A stretch of 64,000 nucleotides of DNA, taken from Gimesia benthica. GTDB taxonomy: Bacteria > Planctomycetota > Planctomycetia > Planctomycetales > Planctomycetaceae. Under the pieces are notes generated by a model that was given only the letters and a program-made list of their open reading frames with translations, had not been told where the DNA came from and did not search any database. Made by a program: the position numbers and the translations under genes. Location: contig NZ_CP043930.1 in NCBI RefSeq assembly GCF_009720525.1, positions 7,142,001 through 7,206,000 of the forward strand, in the 5' to 3' direction. Below, piece after piece: positions 44,601 through 53,200 of the stretch (position 1 is the first letter of the stretch; each line of letters begins with the position of its first letter).

Positions 44601-47600
44601 CGAGTAACCGGTCTGCAACATCAAGGGCAGCTACCTGTTCCAGCGCAGTTCCCAAGACCTGACAGATTGTCAGGAACAGGACAGGCAGACCGACCCCCAG
44701 CATGCTCAAGTCACGCCACGACGGTTTATCTTCCAGCAGACGCGTAAGGTACCCTAAGCGGACCTGCTGCGACTGGAAAGTCTGCAGCACCGATTCTGCT
44801 TTCCAGACTACAACAAGTATAACCACGGCATACAGGCTCAGGCACCAGCGGAGGGCCCCCGCCACATGCTGAGTCTGGTTGAAATACCCGGCGATCAGAA
44901 ACGGAATCAGGTAGCTGATTAACAGCATGCCCAGCGAAGCGAGTTTCTGCAGGCGACTGTTCAGAAAGGGCAGACATCCCAGCATCAACAGGCCCAGACA
45001 GAGCCAGCTCCAGATACTGAAGGCTTCTGGTGCCAGTTGTAAGGGAAAACCAACCGAGAATTCTTTCAATGCGGAATTGAAAATAACAAACAGGGAGAAC
45101 AGAACAACCAGCGTGCAGGAGAGGGCACCTTGTGTCCAGAGGCTGTGTTCCCGGGGCCGCGTGATGGTAATGGCCGACAGTCCCATCAGGTAGACGAACA
45201 GGCCGAACATTGCGGGAGCCAGATATTTCCAGACCGCACTCATCCGGTAGGCCTGGCTGAACTCGGCTCCGACCAGAGGTAACAGGGCAAATGCAAATAC
45301 GAGACCTGTAGCAAGGATGGCACCGCCCAGTAGAATCGGTTGCAGATTCAGACGACTGGTGCGGGCCAGTGATCCCAGCATGTTGCGTGAGAACTTTTGG
45401 GACCGGATCAGCGAGTTCAGTCCATTCCAGAGGGCAATTGCCAGGATATGGAACAGCCAGTAACGGGGAGAATGGTAACCATTGCCCGTCCAGAGATCAA
45501 AACGCTGGCCGACCGCGGTCGCGGTGTAGAGCGTGCCGGCCGTCCCCGCGAACTGGGCACACAGAAACCAGACTTCGGAACGCAGAATTAACGCAATTCC
45601 CAGCCAGATCAACATCAGCCAGAACGAGTAAAACGCATGCATGTGGGCCGGCATGATCTGCAGCAGGGCATAAGGGATCATGAGGACCGACGTGATCATG
45701 GCACCTGCGGTGAGGGAGCTGGTAAACGAATTACCCTCAGCGGGCAGCAGCGACCAGCTGTTCTGTAACTTTTGACGATTTTGGGACCAGAATTGCAGGG
45801 CAAGTAAAAACAGCAGGCTGGTCGAAGCGTGGATCAGACAGCCCCAGGCGAAGGGACCATCGGGACGCAGATGCATGCTCTGCAGCAACCCGCGGATGGG
45901 GCCGTTAAGGCAGAGTGCGTGTTGCAGTGTCAGGAACCAGAGAAATGATCCGATGCTGGAAAGTATCGGACGACGAACGTGCCAGTTTGCTGTCAGGAAC
46001 AGAACGGAGTTCAACAGTAAAGCCACCGTAGTCCACATCACATCCGTGCGGGTGTAAAAGCCCGCGTAGACTGCGATCAGGCTGGAGCCGCAGGCCAGCC
46101 CAACTGCGGCATACAGGTAGTATTGCGCTGCCTCCCGGTGCGATTTGTTTTTGAGGAGCATCGCTCCGATTCCCGCACCGATCGCCAAAGCCAGTAATAC
46201 GATGGCAGAACGGCCCAGCAGCATCGCTTCCATCAGCATCCGCTGTGTGACGCCTTCCAGAGGCAGAGTGCCGCCCAGAACGTGAAATCCGAGCAGGACT
46301 GAAATCGTAAGCGATGCGAGTGCCGGTACGTGGCACAAAGGAAAACGTCCGCGAAAGGCGAGCAGTGTCAGGCTGATGGCGTTGACGATTCCCAGGGCGA
46401 TCAGAATGTCGACGCGCGGCCAGGCGATCGCGAAGTTAACCAGCAGCATGATGGCAGCAAAGATCGCAAGCGAGGACCCCGTCAGGGACCAGTGCGGCGA
46501 TTCGTCTTTCCCTTTCCGGTGATGGAGCAGCAGCCCGAATCCGACCAGTAGACTTTCCATCAGGCTGAACAGCGGCGTCAGTCGGGCAAAGGTTTCCAGG
46601 CGTTCGGGGGCATTCCAGATCATCAGCCAGCAGGGAGCTAGCACGGAAAAGACCGCCAGCCCGAGCAGCGTGACCAGTTCGCGGGCGCGGGAATCAGTTA
46701 TTTCTTCCCAGTCGAACGTATTGCGCAGCACATACACCAATCCACCGACAAAGCAGCCGACCGGTAACAGTGCGAGAAAATTGATTTGCAGAAACGTCGT
46801 AGCGTGATCCCCGAGGCGGGAGATTAGAATCTGCCCGGCTGAGGTACCCAGGACGATCGCCAGTAAAGGCCAGCGTCCGAAACTGAGCAGGATGCGGCTG
46901 GACGAATGGACCATCCACCCGAACGCGGCAAAGCCGACACCGAGTGCCAGTATGAAGAGCGGGTCGGTTGCAGGCCTGTGATCGGAAAGTCGGATGGCCG
47001 CCAGGAAGTTGAGAGGCACCAGTAGCACCGTAATCAGTAACAGGCCGCGACTGGTGGCTTCCAGTTTCCAGCGTTTGAACGTGTAAAGCCCTGCACCATG
47101 GATGGCGGCGGTGGCCAGCAGGAAGAGCAGGGCAGGTAGATAGGGAATCTGATTTTTCAATGTCGACCAGAGACTGACCACAAGGCCAATGGCACTGCCG
47201 ACAATCAGCAGACCGCTGACCAGTTCCCCCCAGCGAATGTTTTTCTCTTCCATGAACGCCTGCAGCAGTGAACCCAGCGGACGTTTCTGCTCTTCGACGG
47301 GCATCGCAGGACGTGGGGAAGTCCGTGCTGGAGAGACAGGTTCAATCTGTTCGGGCCTGGTTTCTGGTTCGAAGGCACTCTCGTCCAGAAAATCGGAGAT
47401 TTCGAGAACTGGTTCTTTTTCAGGCGTCTTTTGCGGGCCTGGTTTCTGCGTCGGTGGTTCGGGGACAGGCTTGGGCTCGGGTGAGGGTTTTGGCTCGTGT
47501 TTCGGTGGCACGACTTCAGGAGGAGCGGGCGCCGGTTGCTTGGCTGCTGTATATTTGAAGAGGCGGACGAAATCTTCTTCCGGGATGACGCCCTGATTAT

Positions 47601-47814
47601 ATAGTCGGCGGAGGTAGCGTTCGGCTGTCTGACGCTCCTGCTCGCGAGTACTCTCTGTTGTCTTTCGTTCTTCGGCAACTTGATGCGCGGAATGGACGTC
47701 GTTTGGGGGCGCTTCCGGCGAGAACAGTTTGGTGAGGAAGTGACCAATCACCCAGATTCCATGGATGAAGGAAGCGAAGAGAATCAAAAGAATGAAAACC
47801 AGTACGAGTTCCAT
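41665..47814 (-). CDS. giant polytopic membrane protein of unknown function
   Basis: 2049 residues. A first hydrophobic helix (residues 1-25) is followed by a charged, SHOCT-like helix (RYLRRLYNQGVIPEEDFVRL), then a proline/glutamate/lysine-rich linker (about 90-170, repeated PEPKP). From about residue 195 to 2030 come dozens of hydrophobic segments, probably more than 45, with only short loops. The first of these (ELVSGLLIVGSAIGLVVSLW) resembles DUF2157/DUF2339-type start helices, but I recognise no named family over the whole length and no catalytic motif. The C-terminus is a short cytosolic-looking tail. ATG at 47814 is preceded by AGGGA. The role may be transport, envelope assembly or sensing. 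Nothing in the neighbourhood clarifies it. The reading frame is open throughout with no sign of decay. Confidence 0.8.
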   Translation of the reverse strand: MELVLVFILLILFASFIHGIWVIGHFLTKLFSPEAPPNDVHSAHQVAEERKTTESTREQERQTAERYLRRLYNQGVIPEEDFVRLFKYTAAKQPAPAPPEVVPPKHEPKPSPEPKPVPEPPTQKPGPQKTPEKEPVLEISDFLDESAFEPETRPEQIEPVSPARTSPRPAMPVEEQKRPLGSLLQAFMEEKNIRWGELVSGLLIVGSAIGLVVSLWSTLKNQIPYLPALLFLLATAAIHGAGLYTFKRWKLEATSRGLLLITVLLVPLNFLAAIRLSDHRPATDPLFILALGVGFAAFGWMVHSSSRILLSFGRWPLLAIVLGTSAGQILISRLGDHATTFLQINFLALLPVGCFVGGLVYVLRNTFDWEEITDSRARELVTLLGLAVFSVLAPCWLMIWNAPERLETFARLTPLFSLMESLLVGFGLLLHHRKGKDESPHWSLTGSSLAIFAAIMLLVNFAIAWPRVDILIALGIVNAISLTLLAFRGRFPLCHVPALASLTISVLLGFHVLGGTLPLEGVTQRMLMEAMLLGRSAIVLLALAIGAGIGAMLLKNKSHREAAQYYLYAAVGLACGSSLIAVYAGFYTRTDVMWTTVALLLNSVLFLTANWHVRRPILSSIGSFLWFLTLQHALCLNGPIRGLLQSMHLRPDGPFAWGCLIHASTSLLFLLALQFWSQNRQKLQNSWSLLPAEGNSFTSSLTAGAMITSVLMIPYALLQIMPAHMHAFYSFWLMLIWLGIALILRSEVWFLCAQFAGTAGTLYTATAVGQRFDLWTGNGYHSPRYWLFHILAIALWNGLNSLIRSQKFSRNMLGSLARTSRLNLQPILLGGAILATGLVFAFALLPLVGAEFSQAYRMSAVWKYLAPAMFGLFVYLMGLSAITITRPREHSLWTQGALSCTLVVLFSLFVIFNSALKEFSVGFPLQLAPEAFSIWSWLCLGLLMLGCLPFLNSRLQKLASLGMLLISYLIPFLIAGYFNQTQHVAGALRWCLSLYAVVILVVVWKAESVLQTFQSQQVRLGYLTRLLEDKPSWRDLSMLGVGLPVLFLTICQVLGTALEQVAALDVADRLLAFTQFGLPLLILLGTIVCYAMLFRSSGWMLLASHLLLAATLAGTILMFSIPLDQYDTAEFLQTLTWLGLAAAGFGIFWLACERWMHPEFQEHQLLTSSEWPPLRVHLATMLSLVVSPYLLPFLFNLFDPAGSWGPRFSQAPWVTLPAVGVSAICIQYFARRYSSSMQVNGLSFLSLALIGLAAVLGWHHTDWNAWQVNLLLEGGLLLVLTFHAFRFVQTWRRSAGDIEQQADTQRHLYWSQLLFGLLLLFGLRGGWSDLYRPWPGLTTAGTGTALYFTLGLCLRKQIMAWASLATALVGTVLGFTAFWTDNNVIVTTQNQMDLLKWLITVASGIAACWLAVDVYRQRVSTDEELGLSEFRLQHIVTGALSGVVLLYTLTITVSRTMLTVEGLPVIRDIQGWIALASVTVLLTALLWDRNSRYGLAPLFMMGFCAIGTFLSNETELQILVQRSGIALSVYACLIGILWRLRSQLGQAGNRLAIANADRIWEQARSWVPQAVSVMTLSTILALLHSVLRFEDQTLRWWSVVGTFLTVPALLSLGDLTELSERFKHRSLLALGAASIYFSWALLPVKGNFYWLDHLIRLQEAVSVLSLLTTVVLAKWSRLTPDWTQAIRKSARTFLTAAGVALLSILASEIGLQLTGVRLQLTPARIGVVSAALVLLSAALIVMAAIPKYDPFQLPLKRRMLYVYASEIVLALLFLHIYLTVPELFRGYLLPYWPYIVIVIAFAGAGVGEFFDRIGLQVLSEPLQRTGVFLPLLPALSFWLHGASTQTSPVVGEYSLVLLLISLVYVVMSLWRKSFVYTTLAALAGNGALWAFWVEQGQLLTQHPQLWLIPPALSVLVATHLNREKLSDSQLTSIRYFSTIAIYVSSTGDMFITGVAESIELPMILCGLSVVGIFAGMLLRVRAFLYVGTSFLVLSIVSMIWHASQSLGHVWPWWAFGIGLGICILALFGLFEKRRNEMLDLVGKLKTWDR

Positions 47815-47948
47815 GGGGTTGGTCCCTGTTGCAGCGGAAGATCAAACATCCAGCCTTACCTCGGCTTCTTTACGGGCGGATTCTCTTAAGCGATATCACT
47901 CCTCAATTTGGAATTTTCATTCAAAAATTAAGATGTCATTTCTTAACT

Positions 47949-47969
47949 CTAATCCAGAAAATGGATTAG
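47949..47969 (-). terminator. stem-loop downstream of the SGNH-like gene
   Basis: CTAATCCA (47949-47956) pairs perfectly with TGGATTAG (47962-47969) around GAAAA, 12 bases beyond the stop at 47981. No immediate U tract follows on the - strand, so termination is uncertain. Confidence 0.4.
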
Positions 47970-47980
47970 GGCAATGAAAT

Positions 47981-48790
47981 TTAATAAACGGAGATGCGGG
48001 TGCCATCAGCGAACATCCGGGTCGGCTGACTGCTTCGGATCTCTTTACCCCAGCGACGCTTGACCGCGGGGGGCAGAAAAGTGAAGGCATACCAGCCATC
48101 CAGCAGGCGATTGCGGACTGTCTGTTGTTCCAGATTCTCGAGTTCCCAACTGGTCAGAATTGTTTTCCATAACAGGGCCCGTTGAGAGACACGGTAGTGG
48201 ATGGGATCAAAGCCATACCACTCAGGCTGGGGAGCCACAATCCGGATGCGGGGATCTCCAGCCAGTGCGATGAGTCGCTGATTTAACTCACCGACTTTCT
48301 GAATCAGATCGGGAAGCGAGGCCGGATTTTTCGGGAAGAACAGCCGGCGTGTCATCTCGAAACGCAGATTCGACAGTTTCGCGAGTGTGAACTCGGGCAG
48401 CAGCGTGATCGTCACCCGGGCATCGATCGCCTGTAATTGATCCAGGCAGAGCCTGACCCAACTGAAGATGGCATCAACCGATTGACCATAAATCAGATCA
48501 TTGCCGATATCAGTCAACAGCGCGAGGGGCTGTTCCGAAATTCGATCCGGTGTGGGTAATGCCTGCCACAAATCACAGCGGGAGATGCCGGGCAGGGCAC
48601 GGTGCAGCAGACGACTCCAGGTTCCGTAAGAGCGTCCATGCCCAAGGGCGGTATAGATGTCACAGGGAGCCCCTATGCTCGGCTGCAGGAGACGCAGGAT
48701 CAGAGGAAAGTCTCTGGTCAGGTTACTTGCTCCCAGCAGAATCACCGGACGTCCGCCGGTCTGTGGCTCTGGAGCAGTGAATTCAGGCAT
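47981..48790 (-). CDS. SGNH-type hydrolase-like protein
   Basis: 269 residues, no signal peptide. The SGNH blocks can be read: ILLGASNLTRDFP (block I, where classical members have GDSN or GDSx), DIGNDLIYG (block III with the conserved Gly-Asn-Asp) and YGFDPIHYRVSQ (block V Asp-x-x-His). The nucleophile would be the serine of GASN. The family includes lipases, esterases and acyltransferases; a GASN variant is unusual. It contains a basic C-terminal tail. The ATG at 48790 follows no strong ribosome site. It is upstream of the giant membrane protein gene on the same strand, 166 bases apart. Confidence 0.65.
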   Translation of the reverse strand: MPEFTAPEPQTGGRPVILLGASNLTRDFPLILRLLQPSIGAPCDIYTALGHGRSYGTWSRLLHRALPGISRCDLWQALPTPDRISEQPLALLTDIGNDLIYGQSVDAIFSWVRLCLDQLQAIDARVTITLLPEFTLAKLSNLRFEMTRRLFFPKNPASLPDLIQKVGELNQRLIALAGDPRIRIVAPQPEWYGFDPIHYRVSQRALLWKTILTSWELENLEQQTVRNRLLDGWYAFTFLPPAVKRRWGKEIRSSQPTRMFADGTRISVY

Positions 48791-48920
48791 GGATAAAGCT
48801 GTCCCGGGTGTCGTGATGTATGTGAATGGAATCTTTCTATTTTAGCGAGATCGGGTATTTCAGAAAGAGAAATTTACACTCGCACTGATTGATAAGCAGA
48901 GGAATGCTCGCGCATAAAAA

Positions 48921-48947
48921 AAGGCACCATCGATATGATGGTGCCTT
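48921..48947 (-). terminator. intrinsic terminator of tig
   Basis: AAGGCACCATC (48921-48931) pairs perfectly with GATGGTGCCTT (48937-48947), loop GATAT. On the - strand it is followed by seven U residues (A7 at 48914-48920 on +). Confidence 0.92.
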
Positions 48948-48976
48948 GATTCTATTCTGAATGAGAAGCGGGGCGA

Positions 48977-50443
48977 TTATTCTTCGCCTTCTGCTTCTTC
49001 TTCCTCTTCAGCTTCCGCAGCGGAGCCGGCGAAGCTGGAGCAGACCGAGCGAGCGATAGCAGAGACTTTGTTTTCCTCTGGCTTCTTCATCTCGGTTTCT
49101 TTGTATTCAGCTTTTTCCAGGATGACGTCAACCGCTTTACGCTCACGCAGCTGAGCTTCCAGGTTTTCAATCATGCCGGATTTGACCATCCGAGCCCGAA
49201 CGCGACGGGGGCTTTCACCCTGCTGCATCGCCATGTAGTAGATTTCCATGTCGATTTCAGAAGGATCGACCATCAGGTTTTCGGTCGTGGCAATCTTGTC
49301 CAGCACGAAGTGCTCTTTGAGTGCCTGACGTGTGCTGGAAATCGCCTGCTGACGCAGTTCGTTTTCACGAGCCTGGATATCCTGGCGGGAGAAGCCGGCC
49401 TGCTGCATTTCGAGGATTTCCCGACGCAGTGCGTTTTCCACCTGCTTGGAAACCAGTGTTTCCGGCAGATCCCAGTCGGCAGACTCGGTGATCTTTTCCA
49501 GAACCTGGGTACGGGTAGACTGACGCTGCTCGTAAGTCACCTGACGTTCCAGGATGTTTTTGATTTCTTCGCGGAGTTCTTCTTCCGATTCGGCACCGAT
49601 TCGTTCCAGCAGCTCTTCGTTGATTTCCGGAGGCTGGATGAACTTGACGCTCTTCACGGTAAAAGTCGCTTTGACTTTTTCGCCACGCATTTCGATCTGG
49701 TCGGCTTCTGCAGAAACTTCGAGTTCGGTTTCACGAGTGTCGCCGGCTTTGACGTCAGCCATGACTTCGCCGAAGTCTTTGATTTCGGCATCACGCAGAC
49801 GCAGGATCGGACGGAGCGGAACAACCAGTTCGGCGATTTCGCTGAGTGGCTTGCCATCGTGTTCGAACTTGATTGACAGTTCGAGGTAATCTTCTTTTTC
49901 AGCAGCACCTTTCCGTTCTTCCATTTCGCCGTACTGGCCGAGGAAGCGGTTCAGGTATTCTTCGATGTCTTTATCGCCGATTTCGCGGACAGGACGTTCC
50001 AGCGACAGCCCTTTGTATTCGGGCAGTTTGAAATCAGGACGAACTTCAACTTCAAATTCGAAGGTGAATTCGCCGTCTTCTGGAATTTCCAGGCTTTCGA
50101 CATCAATGGTTGGCTCGTTGATCGGATCCAGATCGTTGTCTTCTGCGATCAGTTCCAGGCTTTCCATCAGGACCCGCTGTTTGACCTGATCGTTGAGTTC
50201 CTGGCGGAAACGTTTTTCGATCAGCTTCTTGGGAACATGGCCAACGCGGAAACCGGGAACTGTTGCCTGATCACCCAGTTCAGAGACAGACTCAGAGTAG
50301 AAGTGCTCAATGTCAGAACGGGGGACTGATACAGTCACATGTTTTTTACAGGGACCCACCTCTTTAATATCGGCGGTCGCAGACATTTTATACTCGCCTT
50401 CGGTGGAGACGGTTTCTTCTGTCGTTGCGAGATCGTCAGACAC
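48977..50443 (-). CDS. tig: trigger factor (ribosome-associated chaperone)
   Basis: 488 residues. Trigger factor binds nascent chains at the ribosome exit. The N-terminal ribosome-binding domain has the signature loop region (ATVPGFRVGHVPKKLIEKRF at about residues 59-78), close to the GFRxGKxP motif. The central PPIase (FKBP-like) region is divergent but the DYLELSIKFEHDGKPLSE and GDTRETELEVSAE strands can be placed. The long C-terminal helical arms are present, and the C-terminus ends in a poly-glutamate tail. A 20-residue N-terminal extension precedes the usual start (MSATADIKEVG), so translation could begin at that internal ATG. Terminator downstream at 48921-48947. Confidence 0.92.
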   Translation of the reverse strand: MSDDLATTEETVSTEGEYKMSATADIKEVGPCKKHVTVSVPRSDIEHFYSESVSELGDQATVPGFRVGHVPKKLIEKRFRQELNDQVKQRVLMESLELIAEDNDLDPINEPTIDVESLEIPEDGEFTFEFEVEVRPDFKLPEYKGLSLERPVREIGDKDIEEYLNRFLGQYGEMEERKGAAEKEDYLELSIKFEHDGKPLSEIAELVVPLRPILRLRDAEIKDFGEVMADVKAGDTRETELEVSAEADQIEMRGEKVKATFTVKSVKFIQPPEINEELLERIGAESEEELREEIKNILERQVTYEQRQSTRTQVLEKITESADWDLPETLVSKQVENALRREILEMQQAGFSRQDIQARENELRQQAISSTRQALKEHFVLDKIATTENLMVDPSEIDMEIYYMAMQQGESPRRVRARMVKSGMIENLEAQLRERKAVDVILEKAEYKETEMKKPEENKVSAIARSVCSSFAGSAAEAEEEEEAEGEE

Positions 50444-50640
50444 GGTCCAATCCTTTTCTTTTACGTTGTGTGGAAAACAGCAATAGGGGCTTTACCAAAT
50501 CACTGCACTCAATCTGAGGGTGGCAGTTGCACACTGCGGAGCTGATTCTGATAGCGATACTACTTAAAGTATGAAAAGCCCCACATTCAAGAAGATGGGG
50601 GCTCTGATTCAATCCCTGAGATTTTGCATGCGAAAAAAAG

Positions 50641-50712
50641 AGCGGGTGAAGGGATTTGAACCCTCGACAGCCACGTTGGCAACGTGGTGCTCTACCACTG
50701 AGCTACACCCGC
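50641..50712 (-). tRNA. tRNA-Gly (anticodon GCC)
   Basis: The - strand reads GCGGGTGTAGCTCAGTGGTA at its 5' end, a normal D-arm, an anticodon stem CCACG/CGTGG with loop TTGCCAA (anticodon GCC), a T-arm with GGTTCAAATCC, and acceptor 3' strand CACCCGC plus discriminator T. All four stems pair, including G-C pairs in the acceptor. 72 nucleotides, no encoded CCA. It lies between tig and the pilin-like genes. Confidence 0.96.
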
Positions 50713-51301
50713 GAGCTGGCATGTATTGGACTGAGAGTGAAGATCACTTTCAGAAGCAACACGTGCTTGCTGTGTGTGAAGATTATGTAATCTTATCCTC
50801 TGAGGTCAAGGGTACGACAAGAAGTAAATCATGGATATCAGAGACTTTTTTCATTTTTTCTCTTCGTATCCTCTCTGAGCCTGCTGTTTACGGCTGACTC
50901 TACGGATTGACAGGATTTTACGGACGCTCTCACAATCCGGGTGGACTGTTTTTCGTCCCCGTTGCCGATTCGCCACGTGTTGCTTTGAAACAACATCGCA
51001 CTAACTGAACTGATAACAATGGGTTAAGGCCTCTCTGCACCTCGCCCCTCAGATCGTGTTGATTTTTCACCACAGCCCGCTCAGACCGTGTGCCGCGTGC
51101 CGCAAGAATTCTTTCAACGGGCTGACTATTTTTAACTCCTTGTAAATCAACAGGTTGTGATCACTGCTGTGAACAGTTTGTAAAAACTTTTTTACGCTCC
51201 GGCACGTTTGGTATTCAGCTTGCTTTACATCCCAGTATCAACTTTGAAACGTTGACTCGATGCAAACAACTTTAAATCAAACAACTTTGGAGACCACAAC
51301 T
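50713..51301. other. long leader region before the pilin-like genes
   Basis: 589 bases without a supported gene. It contains a stem candidate (CAGCCCG near 51074 with CGGGCTG near 51118). Promoter boxes could not be placed with confidence; the AT-rich stretch 51130-51260 is the likely promoter area. Open frames across the tRNA are spurious. Confidence 0.4.
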
Positions 51302-51580
51302 ATGAAAAACATCCTCAACCAACTGATCAACGACGAAGCCGGTTTCATTGTTTCTGCAGAACTGGTTCTGATTTCTTCGATCGCCGTACTGGCCATGATC
51401 GTCGGACTGTCTGAAGTCGCTAATAACGTGAACCAGGAACTGGAAGATGTCGGATCCGCTTTCTCCAGCATCAACCAGACTTATAACCTCTGTGAAGTCT
51501 CAGGTCACAAAGGTGAACTCAGCGGCAGCAATTTCCGTGACTGCCCCGACTTCTGCTCAGGTCAGTGGGACATCTACTAA
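51302..51580 (+). CDS. small pilin-like membrane protein, copy 1
   Basis: 92 residues. A short positive N-terminus (MKNILNQL) leads to NDEAGFIVSAELVLISSIAV, a glycine followed by a hydrophobic helix with a glutamate six residues on, which resembles the processing site of type IVb (Flp/TadE-like) prepilins. A hydrophilic region with a coiled-coil-like EVANNVNQELEDVGSAF follows, then a cysteine-containing tail. Almost identical to the copy at 51718 over the first 55 residues. It may be a minor pilin or envelope microprotein. The ATG at 51302 is chosen because GGAG lies nine bases upstream; the longer start at 51260 has none. Confidence 0.7.
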   Translation: MKNILNQLINDEAGFIVSAELVLISSIAVLAMIVGLSEVANNVNQELEDVGSAFSSINQTYNLCEVSGHKGELSGSNFRDCPDFCSGQWDIY

Positions 51581-51717
51581 GCCTGACGCTCTGAAAACAA
51601 CTCTATCCGAAACTGCTTTCTTTCCGAAGACGACCGCCTGCGGGGATTCACCACCCCTGCGGGCATCCGGTCACCCGAAACAAAACCAAAATCTCTTAAT
51701 CTCTGGAGTCTGTGAAC

Positions 51718-52038
51718 ATGAATAGTGTGCTAATCCGTTTCATGAACGAGGAGGCGGGCTTTATTGTCTCTGCCGAACTGGTACTGATCTCAACGATCGC
51801 CGTCCTGGCGATGATTGTGGGGCTAAGCGAAGTTGCCCATGGTATTAACCAGGAACTGGAAGACGTCGGCTCGGCGTTTGGCCGCATCAATCAGAGTTTC
51901 TATGTCGCAGGGGCACATGGCCACAAGGCCTGCACGGACGGCAGCAGTTTCCGCGATCAGGCGGACTTCTGTGACGGCGAGAATGACATCGTCTGTGATC
52001 GTCCGCCCCGCAGCGAAGGGAACGGCTACTACAATTAA
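51718..52038 (+). CDS. small pilin-like membrane protein, copy 2
   Basis: 106 residues. Paralogue of the preceding gene: the segment EEAGFIVSAELVLISTIAVL and ELEDVGSAFGRINQS are shared almost residue for residue, while the C-terminal tail (about 40 residues, cysteine, aspartate and glycine rich) differs. The glycine-phenylalanine junction with glutamate six residues on could be a prepilin-peptidase site. No prepilin peptidase, secretin or pilus ATPase gene lies in the window. ATG at 51718 has GGAG nine bases ahead. Together with copy 1 it forms a two-gene unit ending at the terminator at 52125-52161. Confidence 0.7.
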   Translation: MNSVLIRFMNEEAGFIVSAELVLISTIAVLAMIVGLSEVAHGINQELEDVGSAFGRINQSFYVAGAHGHKACTDGSSFRDQADFCDGENDIVCDRPPRSEGNGYYN

Positions 52039-52124
52039 ACTATCGCGGAACAGCAGTTCTGCTCACAGATAATGTTTCCTCAACGGGAAGCAGGCATGCA
52101 TCGAGGCGGAGGTCTCCACCTCAG

Positions 52125-52161
52125 GCACCCTGATCAGCGAATCTGGTCAGGGTGCTTTTTT
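52125..52161 (+). terminator. intrinsic terminator of the pilin-like pair
   Basis: GCACCCTGATCA (52125-52136) pairs with TGGTCAGGGTGC (52144-52155), loop of seven bases, one G-U wobble, followed by six T residues. Confidence 0.9.
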
Positions 52162-52180
52162 ATGCGCGGTGCGGGAGCGT

Positions 52181-53200
52181 TTATTTGGGAAAGAAGTCGG
52201 CCAGGTTGACGACGGTTTCCGTACGTGCCGAGTAGTCCAGCGCGTTGAGTACCCGCTGGGTATTGATCCCCAGATCAGGCCACTGCTGCTCCAGTCGTCC
52301 CGAGCGAATAATGTCGCAGAAATGGTTGATCATGCACGTTTCCTGCAGGGGATTCGCCGTTTCGTGTCGGGTACGGTTTCCCTGCGAGTCTTTGATTTCA
52401 AAGGCGGGTTTGGTGTTTTCCCAGGGGCGGGTGAAGTCATCACAGATCAGTGAGGCTTTTGTGCCGGCCAGTTCAAACCACTTCCGCATGTTGACATCAA
52501 AACCACAATCAAAGGAGGCAATGCGATCTTTGCTGAACCACATGATTCCGGAGAAATTATAATCGACGTCATTATAAGGTCGTGCGGTGCCGAAGACTTT
52601 GGTAGGCAGTTCATTGAAAGCCCAGAGGGCGACTCCAATACAGTACCAGCCCAGGTCACCTAAGGAACCGCCTCCCAGATCGCGCTGCAGGCGGAGGTCT
52701 CCTTCGGGAACGGTATCCCAGTTGAAGGTGAAAGCGGAAGTCATCCTGCGGTGTTCGCCCAGCGCGTCGCTGCGAATCAGTTCGAGCATCTCATGCGCAC
52801 GCGGATGGTGATACCACATCACGCCATCCATCAGCTGAACTTCGTTTTCCAGACAGACGCGTCGCATTTCGCGTGCCTGATTCACATTCAGTGCCAGGGG
52901 CTTTTCACATAATACGTGTTTGCCTGCGCGGGCGGCGCGAACGGTCCACTCACCATGCAGTGCCGGAGGGAGTGGAATGTAGACGGCATCGATATCGGGA
53001 TCGTGGATCAATGCGTCATAGCTGGCAACGCTGCGTTTGACGTGATGCTTTTCTGCCCAGTCGGCAGCGCGGGTGGCATCGCGACTGGCGATGCAGGTCA
53101 GTTCGGCATTCTCTGCCTGATGAATTGCAATGCTGATTTTCTCGGCGATACGGGCCGTGCCCAGGATGCCCCAGCGCACAGTCCGGTTTGAGTCTTTCAT
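52181..53200 (-). CDS. Gfo/Idh/MocA family oxidoreductase, cytosolic
   Basis: 339 residues, no signal peptide. The NAD(P)-binding motif WGILGTARIAEK is at residues about 10-21, the family motif CEKPLALNVNQAREM near residue 97, and the substrate-domain region GVMWYHHPRAHEM follows. It probably acts on a sugar or cyclitol. It differs from the Tat-exported paralogue at 11734 in lacking the export signal and the extended loops. The start at 53200 is directly before the Rossmann motif. The gene is single, on the - strand, opposite to the pilin-like pair. Confidence 0.9.
   Translation of the reverse strand: MKDSNRTVRWGILGTARIAEKISIAIHQAENAELTCIASRDATRAADWAEKHHVKRSVASYDALIHDPDIDAVYIPLPPALHGEWTVRAARAGKHVLCEKPLALNVNQAREMRRVCLENEVQLMDGVMWYHHPRAHEMLELIRSDALGEHRRMTSAFTFNWDTVPEGDLRLQRDLGGGSLGDLGWYCIGVALWAFNELPTKVFGTARPYNDVDYNFSGIMWFSKDRIASFDCGFDVNMRKWFELAGTKASLICDDFTRPWENTKPAFEIKDSQGNRTRHETANPLQETCMINHFCDIIRSGRLEQQWPDLGINTQRVLNALDYSARTETVVNLADFFPK

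Noticed and set aside
50571..50897. Open frame of 108 codons across the tRNA region
   Set aside because: It overlaps the tRNA-Gly gene and has no protein-family feature.
51200..51230. Possible sigma54 promoter (GGCAC followed by GC) before the pilin-like genes
   Set aside because: The spacing between the GG and GC elements does not fit the -24/-12 rule.
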